This document shows positions 1-8,021 of a stretch of 64,000 nucleotides of DNA, piece by piece. The notes under the pieces are model-generated. The model was not told the DNA's origin. It did not search any database and saw only the letters and a list, made by a program, of their open reading frames with translations. A program made the translations under genes and the position numbers. The stretch lies in contig JADJIA010000014.1 of assembly GCA_016707285.1 (NCBI GenBank), forward strand, positions 62,001-126,000, read 5' to 3'. Numbering within the stretch: position 1 is the first letter of the stretch; each line of letters opens with the position of its first letter. Origin of the DNA: Ignavibacteriales bacterium. GTDB lineage: Bacteria; Bacteroidota; Ignavibacteria; Ignavibacteriales; Ignavibacteriaceae.

Positions 1-1
1 T

Positions 2-523
2 GACACTGTACATGCTCAAGGGATTCTCGGTTATTTCAGAATGCCCGAAAAAGAGATATTAGACCGTACTTCTACACCATTAATATATCTCGACAGAATT
101 AACGATCCGGGAAACATGGGAACCATCATAAGAACTGCCGACTGGTTTGGTTTTCGTCAGATTCTGCTTTCTCCCGGCTGCGTTGATGTTTACAATCCAA
201 AAGTGGTGAGAGCGGCAATGGGTTCAAATTTCAGGATGGCATTTCATGAAGGGGTAACGGAACTCGACTTAAAAGGAATTTGTGAATCGGGATATTCAAT
301 TGTTACGACTGAACTCGATGGGAAAAACCTCGAAGACTTTAAGCCTTCCGGGAAGATAATAATTGTGCTTTCCAATGAAAGTCACGGAGTTCTCCCCGGG
401 TTGGCATCAATTGCCGATGTTAGAATTAAAATCCCCGGCGAAAAAGGAGCAGAATCGCTTAATGTGGCTGTTGCTGCCGGTATTATTTTTCATAAATTGT
501 TTGAAACAGGAAGTAAAAAATGA
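2..523 (+). CDS. TrmH/SpoU family RNA 2'-O-methyltransferase, 5' end outside window
   Basis: The reading frame is open from base 2, so the gene starts before the window. About 174 C-terminal residues are visible. The SPOUT signature is complete: motif 1 'NPGNMGTIIRTADWFG', motif 2 'VLSNESHGV' and motif 3 'SLNVAVAAGI', which form the trefoil-knot SAM-binding site and dimer interface. Family members methylate ribose 2'-OH in tRNA or 23S rRNA using SAM. The target cannot be told from this part. An internal ATG at 41 would cut into the domain and is not the start. The stop codon overlaps the next start (ATGA at 520), so translation is probably coupled. Confidence 0.92.
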   Translation, partial: DTVHAQGILGYFRMPEKEILDRTSTPLIYLDRINDPGNMGTIIRTADWFGFRQILLSPGCVDVYNPKVVRAAMGSNFRMAFHEGVTELDLKGICESGYSIVTTELDGKNLEDFKPSGKIIIVLSNESHGVLPGLASIADVRIKIPGEKGAESLNVAVAAGIIFHKLFETGSKK

Positions 524-1320
524 GTGAACTTATAAAAATTGCACTTTTCCAATATTCCCCCGTTTGGGAAAATAAAGATGCAAATATGGAAAAAATAACA
601 AAGATGATGGAATCACTTAGTGAAGAGGTCGATTTGATCGTTTTCCCTGAGATGACGCTGACAGGTTTTAGTATGGCTCCCGATGTCCACGCCGAATATT
701 CGGACGGAAGAACTTTTTTGTTTTTCTCTTCAATTGCCAAACAATATGGCGTAAATGTGGTGGCAGGAATAATCGAAAAGGGGAAAAAGAAGTTTTTTAA
801 TACCCTTCTGTTTATAAACCGTGAAGGTGAACTTGCCGACAAATACAGGAAAATCCATCCTTTCACGATGGGTGAGGAAGCCAAACACTACACCGGCGGT
901 TTTGCATACATAAACAACGCCACTGAAGATTTCCATATCGGTTTTTCAATTTGTTACGATCTTCGTTTTCCTGAGCTATTCAGGTTTATGGCGATCGATA
1001 AAGTTGAGATCTTTGTAAATATTGCAAACTGGCCCGAAGCACGAATTGAACACTACAAAACCCTCTGCAAAGCCAGAGCTATTGAAAATCAATGTTTTTT
1101 TGTTGCGGTTAACAGAACCGGGGATGATCCAAAACTTAAATATACCGGCAACAGCTCAATCTTTGGACCAATGGGAGAAGAGATTCTTATGATGGGAGAC
1201 GAAGAATCAATTGGGATTGCAGAGGTTGATCTCGAATACCTTGAAAAAACGAGGGAAACATTCCCGTTTCTTGACGATATAAAACTCATTTCAATTGAGG
1301 ATGAAGAGGATGAAGATTAG
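520..1320 (+). CDS. Carbon-nitrogen hydrolase (nitrilase superfamily, omega-amidase-like)
   Basis: A 266-residue protein with the full Glu-Lys-Cys triad of the nitrilase superfamily: E44 in 'FPEMTLTGF', K111 in 'YRKIHPF' and C145 in 'GFSICYDLRFPELFR'. The 'CYDLRFPE' context and length resemble the YafV/Nit2 omega-amidase branch, which hydrolyses alpha-ketoglutaramate-type amides. That substrate assignment is an inference. It starts inside the stop of the methyltransferase gene (4-nt overlap) and its acidic tail ('DEEDED') overlaps the start of the asparaginase gene. This implies one compact transcript. It is distinct from the second nitrilase-superfamily gene at 20021, which is the AguB type. 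Confidence 0.9.
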   Translation: MSELIKIALFQYSPVWENKDANMEKITKMMESLSEEVDLIVFPEMTLTGFSMAPDVHAEYSDGRTFLFFSSIAKQYGVNVVAGIIEKGKKKFFNTLLFINREGELADKYRKIHPFTMGEEAKHYTGGFAYINNATEDFHIGFSICYDLRFPELFRFMAIDKVEIFVNIANWPEARIEHYKTLCKARAIENQCFFVAVNRTGDDPKLKYTGNSSIFGPMGEEILMMGDEESIGIAEVDLEYLEKTRETFPFLDDIKLISIEDEEDED

Positions 1321-2284
1321 AAGAGCCTTTTATGTTATCACCACTCTGGCACTGATCACTTTTACAGTGGTTTTCAGTTTGAGGGGTGAAAAGAAAAGTG
1401 AACGGCCGAAATATATGTTGGTCATTCATGGTGGCGCAGGTGCAATAGATGCAAATATGCCGGAAGAGATGAAAAACAGATATTATTCAAGTCTTAGAAA
1501 GGCTCTTGAGATTGGTGAAAAGATTCTTAAATCCGGTGGCAAAAGTCTTGATGCTGTTGAGGCAGTGGTCAACTTTCTCGAAGACGATTCTTTGTTTAAT
1601 GCAGGCAGAGGAGCAGTTCTAAACAGCGAGGGGTATGCACAGCTGGATGCATCGATTATGGATGGAAAAACTCTTAACGCAGGAGCCGTTGCAGCTGTGG
1701 AGCATATAAAAAATCCCATTAGTGCTGCAAGAGTGATAATGGAAAAGACCAACCATGTAATGATTACGGGTGCGGGTGCGGAGAAAGTTGCAGAACTTAA
1801 CGGGTTGACACTTGTGGATCGGGCTTATTTTATTACAAGTGAGAGAACAAAATCGTGGAATAAGGCGAACTCTAAAGGGACGGTTGGATGCGTTGCTCTC
1901 GATATGGAAGGAAATCTTGCTGCTGCCACTTCAACCGGTGGGATGACGAATAAACTTGTTGGCAGAATTGGGGATTCACCAATAATCGGGGCTGGTAACT
2001 ATGCAAACAATAAAACACTGGCAATTTCTGCAACAGGTAAAGGTGAAAAATTTATTAAGCACAATGTCGCTTTCAGAATCTCTGCGCTGATGGAATATAA
2101 AGATATGACTTTGGAAGAAGCTTGCAACGAAGTGATGTTTAGGCATTTGGAGCCCAACGATGGTGGGGTGGTTGCAATAGATAAAAACGGTAATTTTGCA
2201 CTTGTATTCAATACGGAATCGATGTTCAGAGGAGTAACGGGTGAAGGACTCACCCCGGAGGTAAAAATATGGAAAACAAAATAA
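1301..2284 (+). CDS. Isoaspartyl peptidase / plant-type L-asparaginase (Ntn hydrolase), exported
   Basis: The N-terminal basic and hydrophobic segment ('AFYVITTLALITFTVVFSL') looks like a signal peptide or anchor, so the enzyme probably acts in the periplasm. The Ntn-hydrolase signature is clear: 'VIHGGAGA' near the N-terminus, 'FNAGRGAVLN', and the autocleavage site 'GTVGCVALD', whose Thr (about residue 194) becomes the nucleophile of the beta subunit, followed by 'ATSTGG'. The family cleaves isoaspartyl dipeptides and asparagine. The start is ambiguous: ATG at 1301, ATG at 1310 or TTG at 1295, all overlapping the preceding gene and none with a well-spaced ribosome site. I chose 1301. Confidence 0.88.
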   Translation: MKRMKIRRAFYVITTLALITFTVVFSLRGEKKSERPKYMLVIHGGAGAIDANMPEEMKNRYYSSLRKALEIGEKILKSGGKSLDAVEAVVNFLEDDSLFNAGRGAVLNSEGYAQLDASIMDGKTLNAGAVAAVEHIKNPISAARVIMEKTNHVMITGAGAEKVAELNGLTLVDRAYFITSERTKSWNKANSKGTVGCVALDMEGNLAAATSTGGMTNKLVGRIGDSPIIGAGNYANNKTLAISATGKGEKFIKHNVAFRISALMEYKDMTLEEACNEVMFRHLEPNDGGVVAIDKNGNFALVFNTESMFRGVTGEGLTPEVKIWKTK

Positions 2285-2811
2285 ATATCCCTTTCCCGGA
2301 ACCGGGTGAATATCCTGAGTATTATGCTACTTATTACAAACAAATAAATCCGCAAATACATATCTTCGACATGATGGAGACACAGCGTAATCGACTGATT
2401 GCAGCTGTATCCAATCTCTCACAAGATAAGCAACATTTCAGATACGCAGCGGGGAAGTGGAGTGTTCTTGAAGTACTCGGGCACTGCATAGATACCGAAA
2501 GAATCTTTGGTTACCGGGTTCTTGGTTTTGTAAGAGGTGAAACCCAATCACTGCCGGGATATGATGAAAATATATATGTGGCAGAGGGAAATTTTGATCA
2601 ACGGTCATTAGAATCCCTTTTGAAAGAATTTAATGGACTTCGTCAAGCGAATTTGGCGTTGTTTGAGTCGTTATGTGAGGAAGATTATCTGAAGGCCGGA
2701 GTTGCAAATAACAAGGAGATGAAAGTGAATGCACTTCTTTATTTAATTCCTGCACATTTAGAACATCATCTGCAAATTCTAAAGGAGAGATACGGAATTA
2801 ACGCAGTTTAA
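2269..2811 (+). CDS. DinB-like (DinB_2) four-helix-bundle protein
   Basis: A 180-residue protein with DinB/YfiT-type features: 'WSVLEVLGHCIDTER' supplies the first metal-ligand His and 'AHLEHHLQILKERYG' near the C-terminus supplies the H-x3-H-H ligands. The superfamily includes metal-dependent thiol transferases, but most members of this subgroup have no known substrate. The ATG at 2269 is preceded by a strong GGAGG-like site at 2257-2262 and overlaps the end of the asparaginase gene by 16 nt. Its 3' end overlaps the convergent waaA gene by 14 nt, so there is no room for a separate terminator. Confidence 0.82.
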   Translation: MENKINIPFPEPGEYPEYYATYYKQINPQIHIFDMMETQRNRLIAAVSNLSQDKQHFRYAAGKWSVLEVLGHCIDTERIFGYRVLGFVRGETQSLPGYDENIYVAEGNFDQRSLESLLKEFNGLRQANLALFESLCEEDYLKAGVANNKEMKVNALLYLIPAHLEHHLQILKERYGINAV

Positions 2812-4075
2812 GGACTTCGTCGATTTTTTCAAGAATAATTTTTGTGGCGCCGGTGTTTCCTTCAACGAAATTCCGGCTTCTATTTCCGGCTTCTATTCGT
2901 TTAGCATCTTCACTTATGAATGACCTGAGCGTTTTATACATCTCTTTTTTAGTCCTCACAATAAATCCGCCACCGGAGTCCACAAGTTGACCAGCTTCCT
3001 GGGAGTTTCCGGTCTTAGGTCCAAAAACAACCGGGATTCCATATACCGCAGCTTCAAGAGTGTTATGCACATTTGATTTAAAGCTTCCACCAACAAAAGC
3101 TATATCAGCATATGAATAGAGTGTTAACAAAATTCCAATCGAGTCAACAATTATTATTCTTTCGTTATTGTAACTGTTGAGGAACGAAAATCGGATCGTT
3201 GGTTCAATTCCGGCGAACTCATTTTCAAGTTTTTCAAGGTGAAGAAGAGTTGGTTCATGCGGTACAAGTATAAAAACCACATTATCAAAATATTTAAGTA
3301 GTTTTTTAACCGAGGGGAGTAAAACTTCTTCATCCTCTTCCCAGGTACTTCCTGCAACCATAACCTTTTTCCCTGCAAAGATTCTTGCGTTAATCAGGTT
3401 TTTTTCTTTTGCAATTGCCGCACGGGTGAAGACCCTGTCAAATCTTGTATCCCCGCTAACGAGGAGACGATCTTCATTCAATCCAAAACAACGGAAGTTT
3501 TCAAGATCGGCGGATGATACTGTAAGTACCAGGTTAAAATTGGCAAAGAGCATTTTATGGAATGATCTAAAAAATATCGACCGCCTTGCTGAATCTTCCC
3601 GCATTGTGGCATCTACAAGGAGGACGGGTGTTCCGGCTGATCTGACCGCCAACACATGATTTGGCCAGATATCGTATCTCATGAATATTGCTAATTTTGG
3701 GGAAACCAGTTTAACGAATTTTTTAGCATTCGCTCCGGAATCGAGGGGAAGATAGGTAACGGCATCCGCGTGTGGGTATTTTACAGAATTTTCATAACCT
3801 GAGGGTGAAAAAAAAGTAACAAAAATGTTGAATTCACCTCTATTTTTGAGGTTTTCAATAATTGGTTTGGCTTGTTCAAACTCACCCAGAGATGAGGAGT
3901 GGAACCACACGGTGGTTTTGTTTTTGTCGAACCCGGCAACTTTTTTTGTTATCCCTTCAAAAAGGTTTTTTCGTCCTGCAACTCCCTTCTTAATTTTTGA
4001 ATTAAAAAGAGATGCAATCCTCATGGAGAGGGAGAAAAAAGGGATAAACAGTATTCTGTAAAAAAAGAGTAACAA
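2798..4075 (-). CDS. waaA: 3-deoxy-D-manno-octulosonic acid (Kdo) transferase
   Basis: A 425-residue GT30 enzyme that adds Kdo from CMP-Kdo to lipid A precursor at the inner face of the inner membrane. Recognisable blocks are 'VWFHSSSLGEFEQAKP' (acceptor side with the catalytic Glu), 'VTFFSPSGYEN', 'LLVSGDTRFDRV', 'VAGSTWEEDEEVLLP', 'LVPHEP' and 'GGSFKSNVHNTLEAAVYG'. The N-terminal hydrophobic anchor is included only if the TTG at 4075 is the start. The first ATG, at 4024, would remove it, so TTG is preferred. The gene lies 3 nt after the GT9 gene stop, in one operon. It shows that the organism makes Kdo-containing LPS. Confidence 0.93.
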   Translation of the reverse strand: MLLFFYRILFIPFFSLSMRIASLFNSKIKKGVAGRKNLFEGITKKVAGFDKNKTTVWFHSSSLGEFEQAKPIIENLKNRGEFNIFVTFFSPSGYENSVKYPHADAVTYLPLDSGANAKKFVKLVSPKLAIFMRYDIWPNHVLAVRSAGTPVLLVDATMREDSARRSIFFRSFHKMLFANFNLVLTVSSADLENFRCFGLNEDRLLVSGDTRFDRVFTRAAIAKEKNLINARIFAGKKVMVAGSTWEEDEEVLLPSVKKLLKYFDNVVFILVPHEPTLLHLEKLENEFAGIEPTIRFSFLNSYNNERIIIVDSIGILLTLYSYADIAFVGGSFKSNVHNTLEAAVYGIPVVFGPKTGNSQEAGQLVDSGGGFIVRTKKEMYKTLRSFISEDAKRIEAGNRSRNFVEGNTGATKIILEKIDEVLKLR

Positions 4076-4078
4076 AGG

Positions 4079-5056
4079 TTAATCCTCGTAAACCAGTCTT
4101 GAGAGACTTTCGTAAACATCCGCGGGTTGAATATCAGTTAAACATTTAAAATGTTTTTGAGGGCAATAACTTTTCCCGATGTGGGAACAGGGTCTGCACG
4201 ACAACGAGTCGTTTTCGATCACTATACTTTTGTTTTTGTAGGGAGTAAATCCAAATTCCCTGACTGTAGAACCAAATATAACCAGTACCGGAGTTTTAAC
4301 AGCGCAAGAGAGATGCATCAAGCCTGAATCACAGGTAACTGCGGCTTTACACTGGGCTAAAATTGAGGATATTCTAAAAAGCTCGTTTTCAGAACAGAGA
4401 TTTATTACACCCGGCTCGGATTCTTGAATTGCCGAACAGATTTTAATATCACTTGTTCCGCCAATCAAAACAGGGATTGCACCAGAGTCGAGAATCATTC
4501 TGCATAAAACAGTAAAATGATATTCAGGCCATCTTTTTGTGAAATGTTTTGATCCCGGGGCGATGGCTATATAGTCATTCCGGGGGTCCAAGGGTACTGT
4601 CTGAACAGGGAATTTCATCTCAAGTCCCTCGTTATCAAGCTCAAAACCGGGAAGATATCCACTCCGTTTAATTGAGAGGGCATACCTGTCAGGGATCTGT
4701 GGAAAATTTTCAAGGAGATTAAGCTTAAAATTGACAAGAAGGAATTTTTTCACATTAGACTTGTTAAACCTGATCTTCTTCTCCACGCCGGAGGTGAGTT
4801 TTATCGATTTCATACTGTTCTGAAGATCTATAACCAGATCATATCCACCGGCAGTAAGTTCTTCAAGTGAGGTCTCTTCTTTGAAAATATATACTTTTCT
4901 GAGATGAGGATTAAACTCAAGAGTCTCTTTGTTTTCAATTTTTGTAAGATAGTCGATATTACAATCCGGAAGAAGCTTTTTCAACGATCTGATGACAGGT
5001 GTGGTCAACAGGATGTCTCCAAGCGAACTAAGTCTTATGATTAAAATATTTTTCAT
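4079..5056 (-). CDS. Glycosyltransferase family 9 (heptosyltransferase-like)
   Basis: A 325-residue GT9 protein. The N-terminal 'ILIIRLSSLGDILLTTPVIRSL' segment (the family's acceptor-domain start), 'IAIAPGSKHFTKRWP' and 'TCDSGLMHLSCAVKTPVLVIFG' (the nucleotide-sugar domain) are typical of ADP-heptose:LPS heptosyltransferases. The C-terminal part carries 'CRPCSHIGKSYCPQKHFKC', a Cys-rich stretch common in GT9 proteins. It sits immediately upstream of waaA on the same strand, which fits inner-core LPS assembly. The exact sugar is not determined. A second GT9 gene is at 44236. Confidence 0.9.
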   Translation of the reverse strand: MKNILIIRLSSLGDILLTTPVIRSLKKLLPDCNIDYLTKIENKETLEFNPHLRKVYIFKEETSLEELTAGGYDLVIDLQNSMKSIKLTSGVEKKIRFNKSNVKKFLLVNFKLNLLENFPQIPDRYALSIKRSGYLPGFELDNEGLEMKFPVQTVPLDPRNDYIAIAPGSKHFTKRWPEYHFTVLCRMILDSGAIPVLIGGTSDIKICSAIQESEPGVINLCSENELFRISSILAQCKAAVTCDSGLMHLSCAVKTPVLVIFGSTVREFGFTPYKNKSIVIENDSLSCRPCSHIGKSYCPQKHFKCLTDIQPADVYESLSRLVYED

Positions 5057-5061
5057 ACCGG

Positions 5062-5974
5062 TTACCTGCGGGGGATCATATTTTTGGATTTAAGAAAGAA
5101 GATTAGTCGTTTCATCGGATTATAGGATTTAAAAGACAAATAAAATTTCCCAATTGCAAGATAACCTTCCGGAGATGGAATTTCATCAATTTTCTGCAAA
5201 TTTACCGGGTTTATATTCAGAACAACATCTAATTTTTTTGTTTTTCCGGTGTTTGTTCCGGCACCATCTGCCCCAAGATGATGAACAAGTGACTTACCGG
5301 GATAGAGAGTGAGTTTATTAGCCAGAAATACAGAGGCATCCCATCTTACTGCCCATGAGTCATTTCTACCGGACATTAATTTTTTAAAAATCCCCTCTTT
5401 GAATGCTGCCCCATTAAAATTAAATTCATCCATCTGTTTGGAATCAACAAGTGTGTCATAAAGTTTTTTGGATCTTTTTCAAAAAGATTCCAAGCTCTTG
5501 CCCAGGTTCCCCATCCAAGACAGTCTGCCCCTTTAATAAAAAAAAAGTTTCAGGGAGTTTCGATTCTGTCGGGTACATATAGCCATGAATTGAAGCAACT
5601 TTGTCAGAGTTACGGTACAAATTTAATCCATCGTTCATATATTTCAAGAAATAAGGAGATAACAAAAGATCATCTTCGAGAACGATCACTTCTCCAAATT
5701 TATTGATCATTTCATCCACTCCGGCAATGATCGACTTCCCCAATCCTTTGTTCTCAGGCGATTCCTTAATTGAGACTGACTTAAATCCACTAATTGAGTG
5801 AATATATTTCCTCACTTCAACTACCCCGGGTTTGTCCTTTTCATCTTTCCACCCATCAGAGAAGATATATAAGTCTGTATCCGCAGCTTCAGCGTTCTGA
5901 CCGAGTGATTGTATAGTCTGCTCGAGCAGATATTTTCGGTTATATACAAAAACAGCAACAGGGGCAAAACTCAT
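5062..5974 (-). pseudogene. GT-A (GT2-like) glycosyltransferase interrupted by two frameshifts
   Basis: Two adjoining fragments make one gene. 5974-5456 encodes the N-terminal nucleotide-sugar domain ('PVAVFVYNRKYLLEQTIQSL', 'ENKGLGKSIIAGVDEMI', the DxD-like 'VLEDDLLLSPYFL'). 5433-5062 encodes the C-terminal part ('NDSWAVRWDASVFLANKLT', 'YPGKSLVHHLGADG'). The missing link lies in the third frame and reads 'GADCLGWGTWARAWNLFEKD'. The breaks fall at a 9-base A run (5538-5546 on +) and a 6-base T run (5464-5469). Adding one base to each would restore a protein of about 304 residues. This could be homopolymer miscalling, recent decay or phase variation. Its start overlaps the methyltransferase stop by 4 nt. 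Confidence 0.8.
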
Positions 5975-6600
5975 AAAGTAAAATCAATAATTAGTGATGT
6001 GTAATTTGGTTTACCATCGATATTTTTCCTGTGATTCAGAAGACACCTGTTAATATGTCCCTTTTCATCATCGTTTTTATAGTTTGATCTAAAAATACCA
6101 TTTTCATCCCAGTACTCGACTAATGTTGAGGTGTAGCCATATTTTTCAAAAAAGGAAGAGAGTGAACGATAGTTGAGCAGGTGTTTATGATCATCTGCAG
6201 CGGGACCGGTTCCTCCGGGTTTTACATGATCGATATATGACTTATCAGAGTGATAGCCATCGGGCACCGCAACTCTTAAATTCACTCCTTTATTGGAGTA
6301 TTTTTTTATGTTTATTGCCATCAATTCTAAATCGGCAGTTTCGAGATGTTCCAAAACATGCTCTGCAAGTATAAAATCCATTTTTCGTTTTGCAAAATAA
6401 AATTTCAGGTCTTTTTCGTTAGTAATATCCAGTGTTTTAATATCAGTGGGAAACCATCCCCAATAAAGCGTATCACCTGACCCGATGATCACTCGGATTT
6501 TTTTTGACATCCTTACATAAAAAAACCATGCGGCTTTGGAAGCCGGTTTCAGGATTGGACCCGAGATTGAATAAAGTCGTTTTCTCAGTTTAGAAGGCAT
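5971..6600 (-). CDS. SAM-dependent methyltransferase-like protein (COG4627 type)
   Basis: A 209-residue protein resembling the small predicted SAM-dependent methyltransferases found in surface-polysaccharide clusters. Visible landmarks are 'RVIIGSGDTLYWGW' (a modified motif I region), 'MDFILAEHVLEHLE' (motif II/post-I, with the usual EHVLEH), and 'NLRVAVPDGYHSDKSYIDHV', diagnostic of the group. The glycine-rich loop is poorer than in canonical class I enzymes, so activity is not assured. It is the first gene of a probable four-gene operon with the GT2-like, GT9 and waaA genes. A 155-bp gap (6601-6755) separates it from the flippase and could hold the promoter. Confidence 0.75.
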   Translation of the reverse strand: MPSKLRKRLYSISGPILKPASKAAWFFYVRMSKKIRVIIGSGDTLYWGWFPTDIKTLDITNEKDLKFYFAKRKMDFILAEHVLEHLETADLELMAINIKKYSNKGVNLRVAVPDGYHSDKSYIDHVKPGGTGPAADDHKHLLNYRSLSSFFEKYGYTSTLVEYWDENGIFRSNYKNDDEKGHINRCLLNHRKNIDGKPNYTSLIIDFTL

Positions 6601-6755
6601 AACTCAGATACCGATGCAGTTTCCTGTTTGTAAAACAGTTGTGGCTTTATGATGGATAAATGCCTTACTAGTTTTAATACAGTTGCTATTTGTTTTGAGA
6701 CGGGCGCCATTTTTCAGACAGTTTAATTATATTTACAAAAATATTGCTTTGATCA
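6601..6755. other. Intergenic gap between two minus-strand polysaccharide operons
   Basis: A 155-bp stretch without a gene, between the flippase end and the methyltransferase start. It is the only sizeable gap in the 2.8-10.6 kb minus-strand block, so it is the most likely place for a terminator or promoter. I could not identify a convincing hairpin or promoter pair in it. Confidence 0.4.
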
Positions 6756-8021
6756 TCATACCCCCTGATGGGTAGATTTTCGGTGCAATATAATACCAAA
6801 AGTAGCAGCAGAGTATGAAATCAGTGTGGCGAGTGCCGACCCTGTAATTCCGAGAATTGGGATCAAAAGAATGTTAAGTGCCACATTCAACACAAGTCCG
6901 ATGAGGGTTCTCATAAATGAGACTTTGGTCAAGTTTTCTGCAACAAGATATTGTGAACTCGCTACACCCAGGAAAGTTGCTGTACCCGCCCAGATATAAA
7001 TAGTCAGGACGGGCGCCGCGGGAAGGAATTTTACTCCTAAAAGAATTGTGATAATTTCCTCAGATAATAAGGTAACCGGTATCGCTATTGCAATGGAAAT
7101 GAATGCCAAAAGGTCATATAGCTTTTGCATCCGTGACCGGTAGAGCTCTTCGCTAACTTCCTTTGCATTTATTATCGCAGGAAGGAGAGAGCTTGAGATA
7201 GCCATCGGGATGAAGTACCATGCTTCACATAATCTTACTGCCGCGGCATAATAACCGTTTTGTTCGGGACTGAGCATATTGGTGATAAATATTTGTCCCA
7301 CTCTTATGTAGATTGAAACAGCAAGACTCGCAAGAATGAGAGGCCAGGCATCGTGAAAAAGTCTTTTTGCTACATCTTTGTTAAATCGCCATTTAAGGAT
7401 GCTTTCTCTACGAAGGGTAAAGACAAGAACAAATCCAGCGGCAATCAGGATGGGTTCAAGAGCTTGAATGAAGGCGAACCAGACTAATCCACCGGAAAGC
7501 AAAATCATCAATAGTCGAAACAAAGATGCAAGCATTGCAGATGACGACTGAACACTTGCCGAGAATTTAGCCTGAACTTTCCCCTGAAAGAAAAATTCAA
7601 TTACATGGAAAGCCTGAAAAATTGTGCCTGCGGAAATGATGTAGATCAATAGAGCAACATCATCCGATTCGTTGTTGATCTTAACTGCAAACCAGGTAAT
7701 AATCAGAACTGCTGCCGAACCAACAACTCTCAGCATAAATGCAGAACCGAGAATGGTGTTCTGTTCTTCGGGGAACTTTACAAGCTCTCTGACAAGAATG
7801 TTGTCGAGACCAAAATTTGCAAGACTTGCAAAAAGGAGGGCAAAACTTACTGCATAAGAGAGGATACCAAATTGATCGGGACCAAGGTATCTGACGAGAA
7901 AAATTCCAATGAAAAAGCTTAAAAGGAGCTTGATCACTCTTTCGGCAAACATCCAGGAAGTATTTACAAAATACTTCCTGAATGATTCAGAACCGAAATT
8001 AATTTTGGTTTTACTCTGCAA
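6756..8021 (-). CDS. Oligosaccharide flippase (Wzx-like, MOP superfamily)
   Basis: A 421-residue polytopic membrane protein with about 12 hydrophobic segments. The start 'NTSWMFAERVIKLLLSFFIGIFLVRYLGPDQFG' region (residues about 16-50) matches the polysaccharide-biosynthesis/flippase family, as does 'NYGYYAA'-type sequence in mid-protein ('PEQNGYYAAAVRLCEAWYF'). Such proteins flip undecaprenyl-linked glycan units across the inner membrane. The start lies inside the last codons of the YfhO-like gene (11-nt overlap), so the two are probably co-translated. No Wzy-type polymerase was recognised nearby. Confidence 0.88.
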   Translation of the reverse strand: MQSKTKINFGSESFRKYFVNTSWMFAERVIKLLLSFFIGIFLVRYLGPDQFGILSYAVSFALLFASLANFGLDNILVRELVKFPEEQNTILGSAFMLRVVGSAAVLIITWFAVKINNESDDVALLIYIISAGTIFQAFHVIEFFFQGKVQAKFSASVQSSSAMLASLFRLLMILLSGGLVWFAFIQALEPILIAAGFVLVFTLRRESILKWRFNKDVAKRLFHDAWPLILASLAVSIYIRVGQIFITNMLSPEQNGYYAAAVRLCEAWYFIPMAISSSLLPAIINAKEVSEELYRSRMQKLYDLLAFISIAIAIPVTLLSEEIITILLGVKFLPAAPVLTIYIWAGTATFLGVASSQYLVAENLTKVSFMRTLIGLVLNVALNILLIPILGITGSALATLISYSAATFGIILHRKSTHQGV

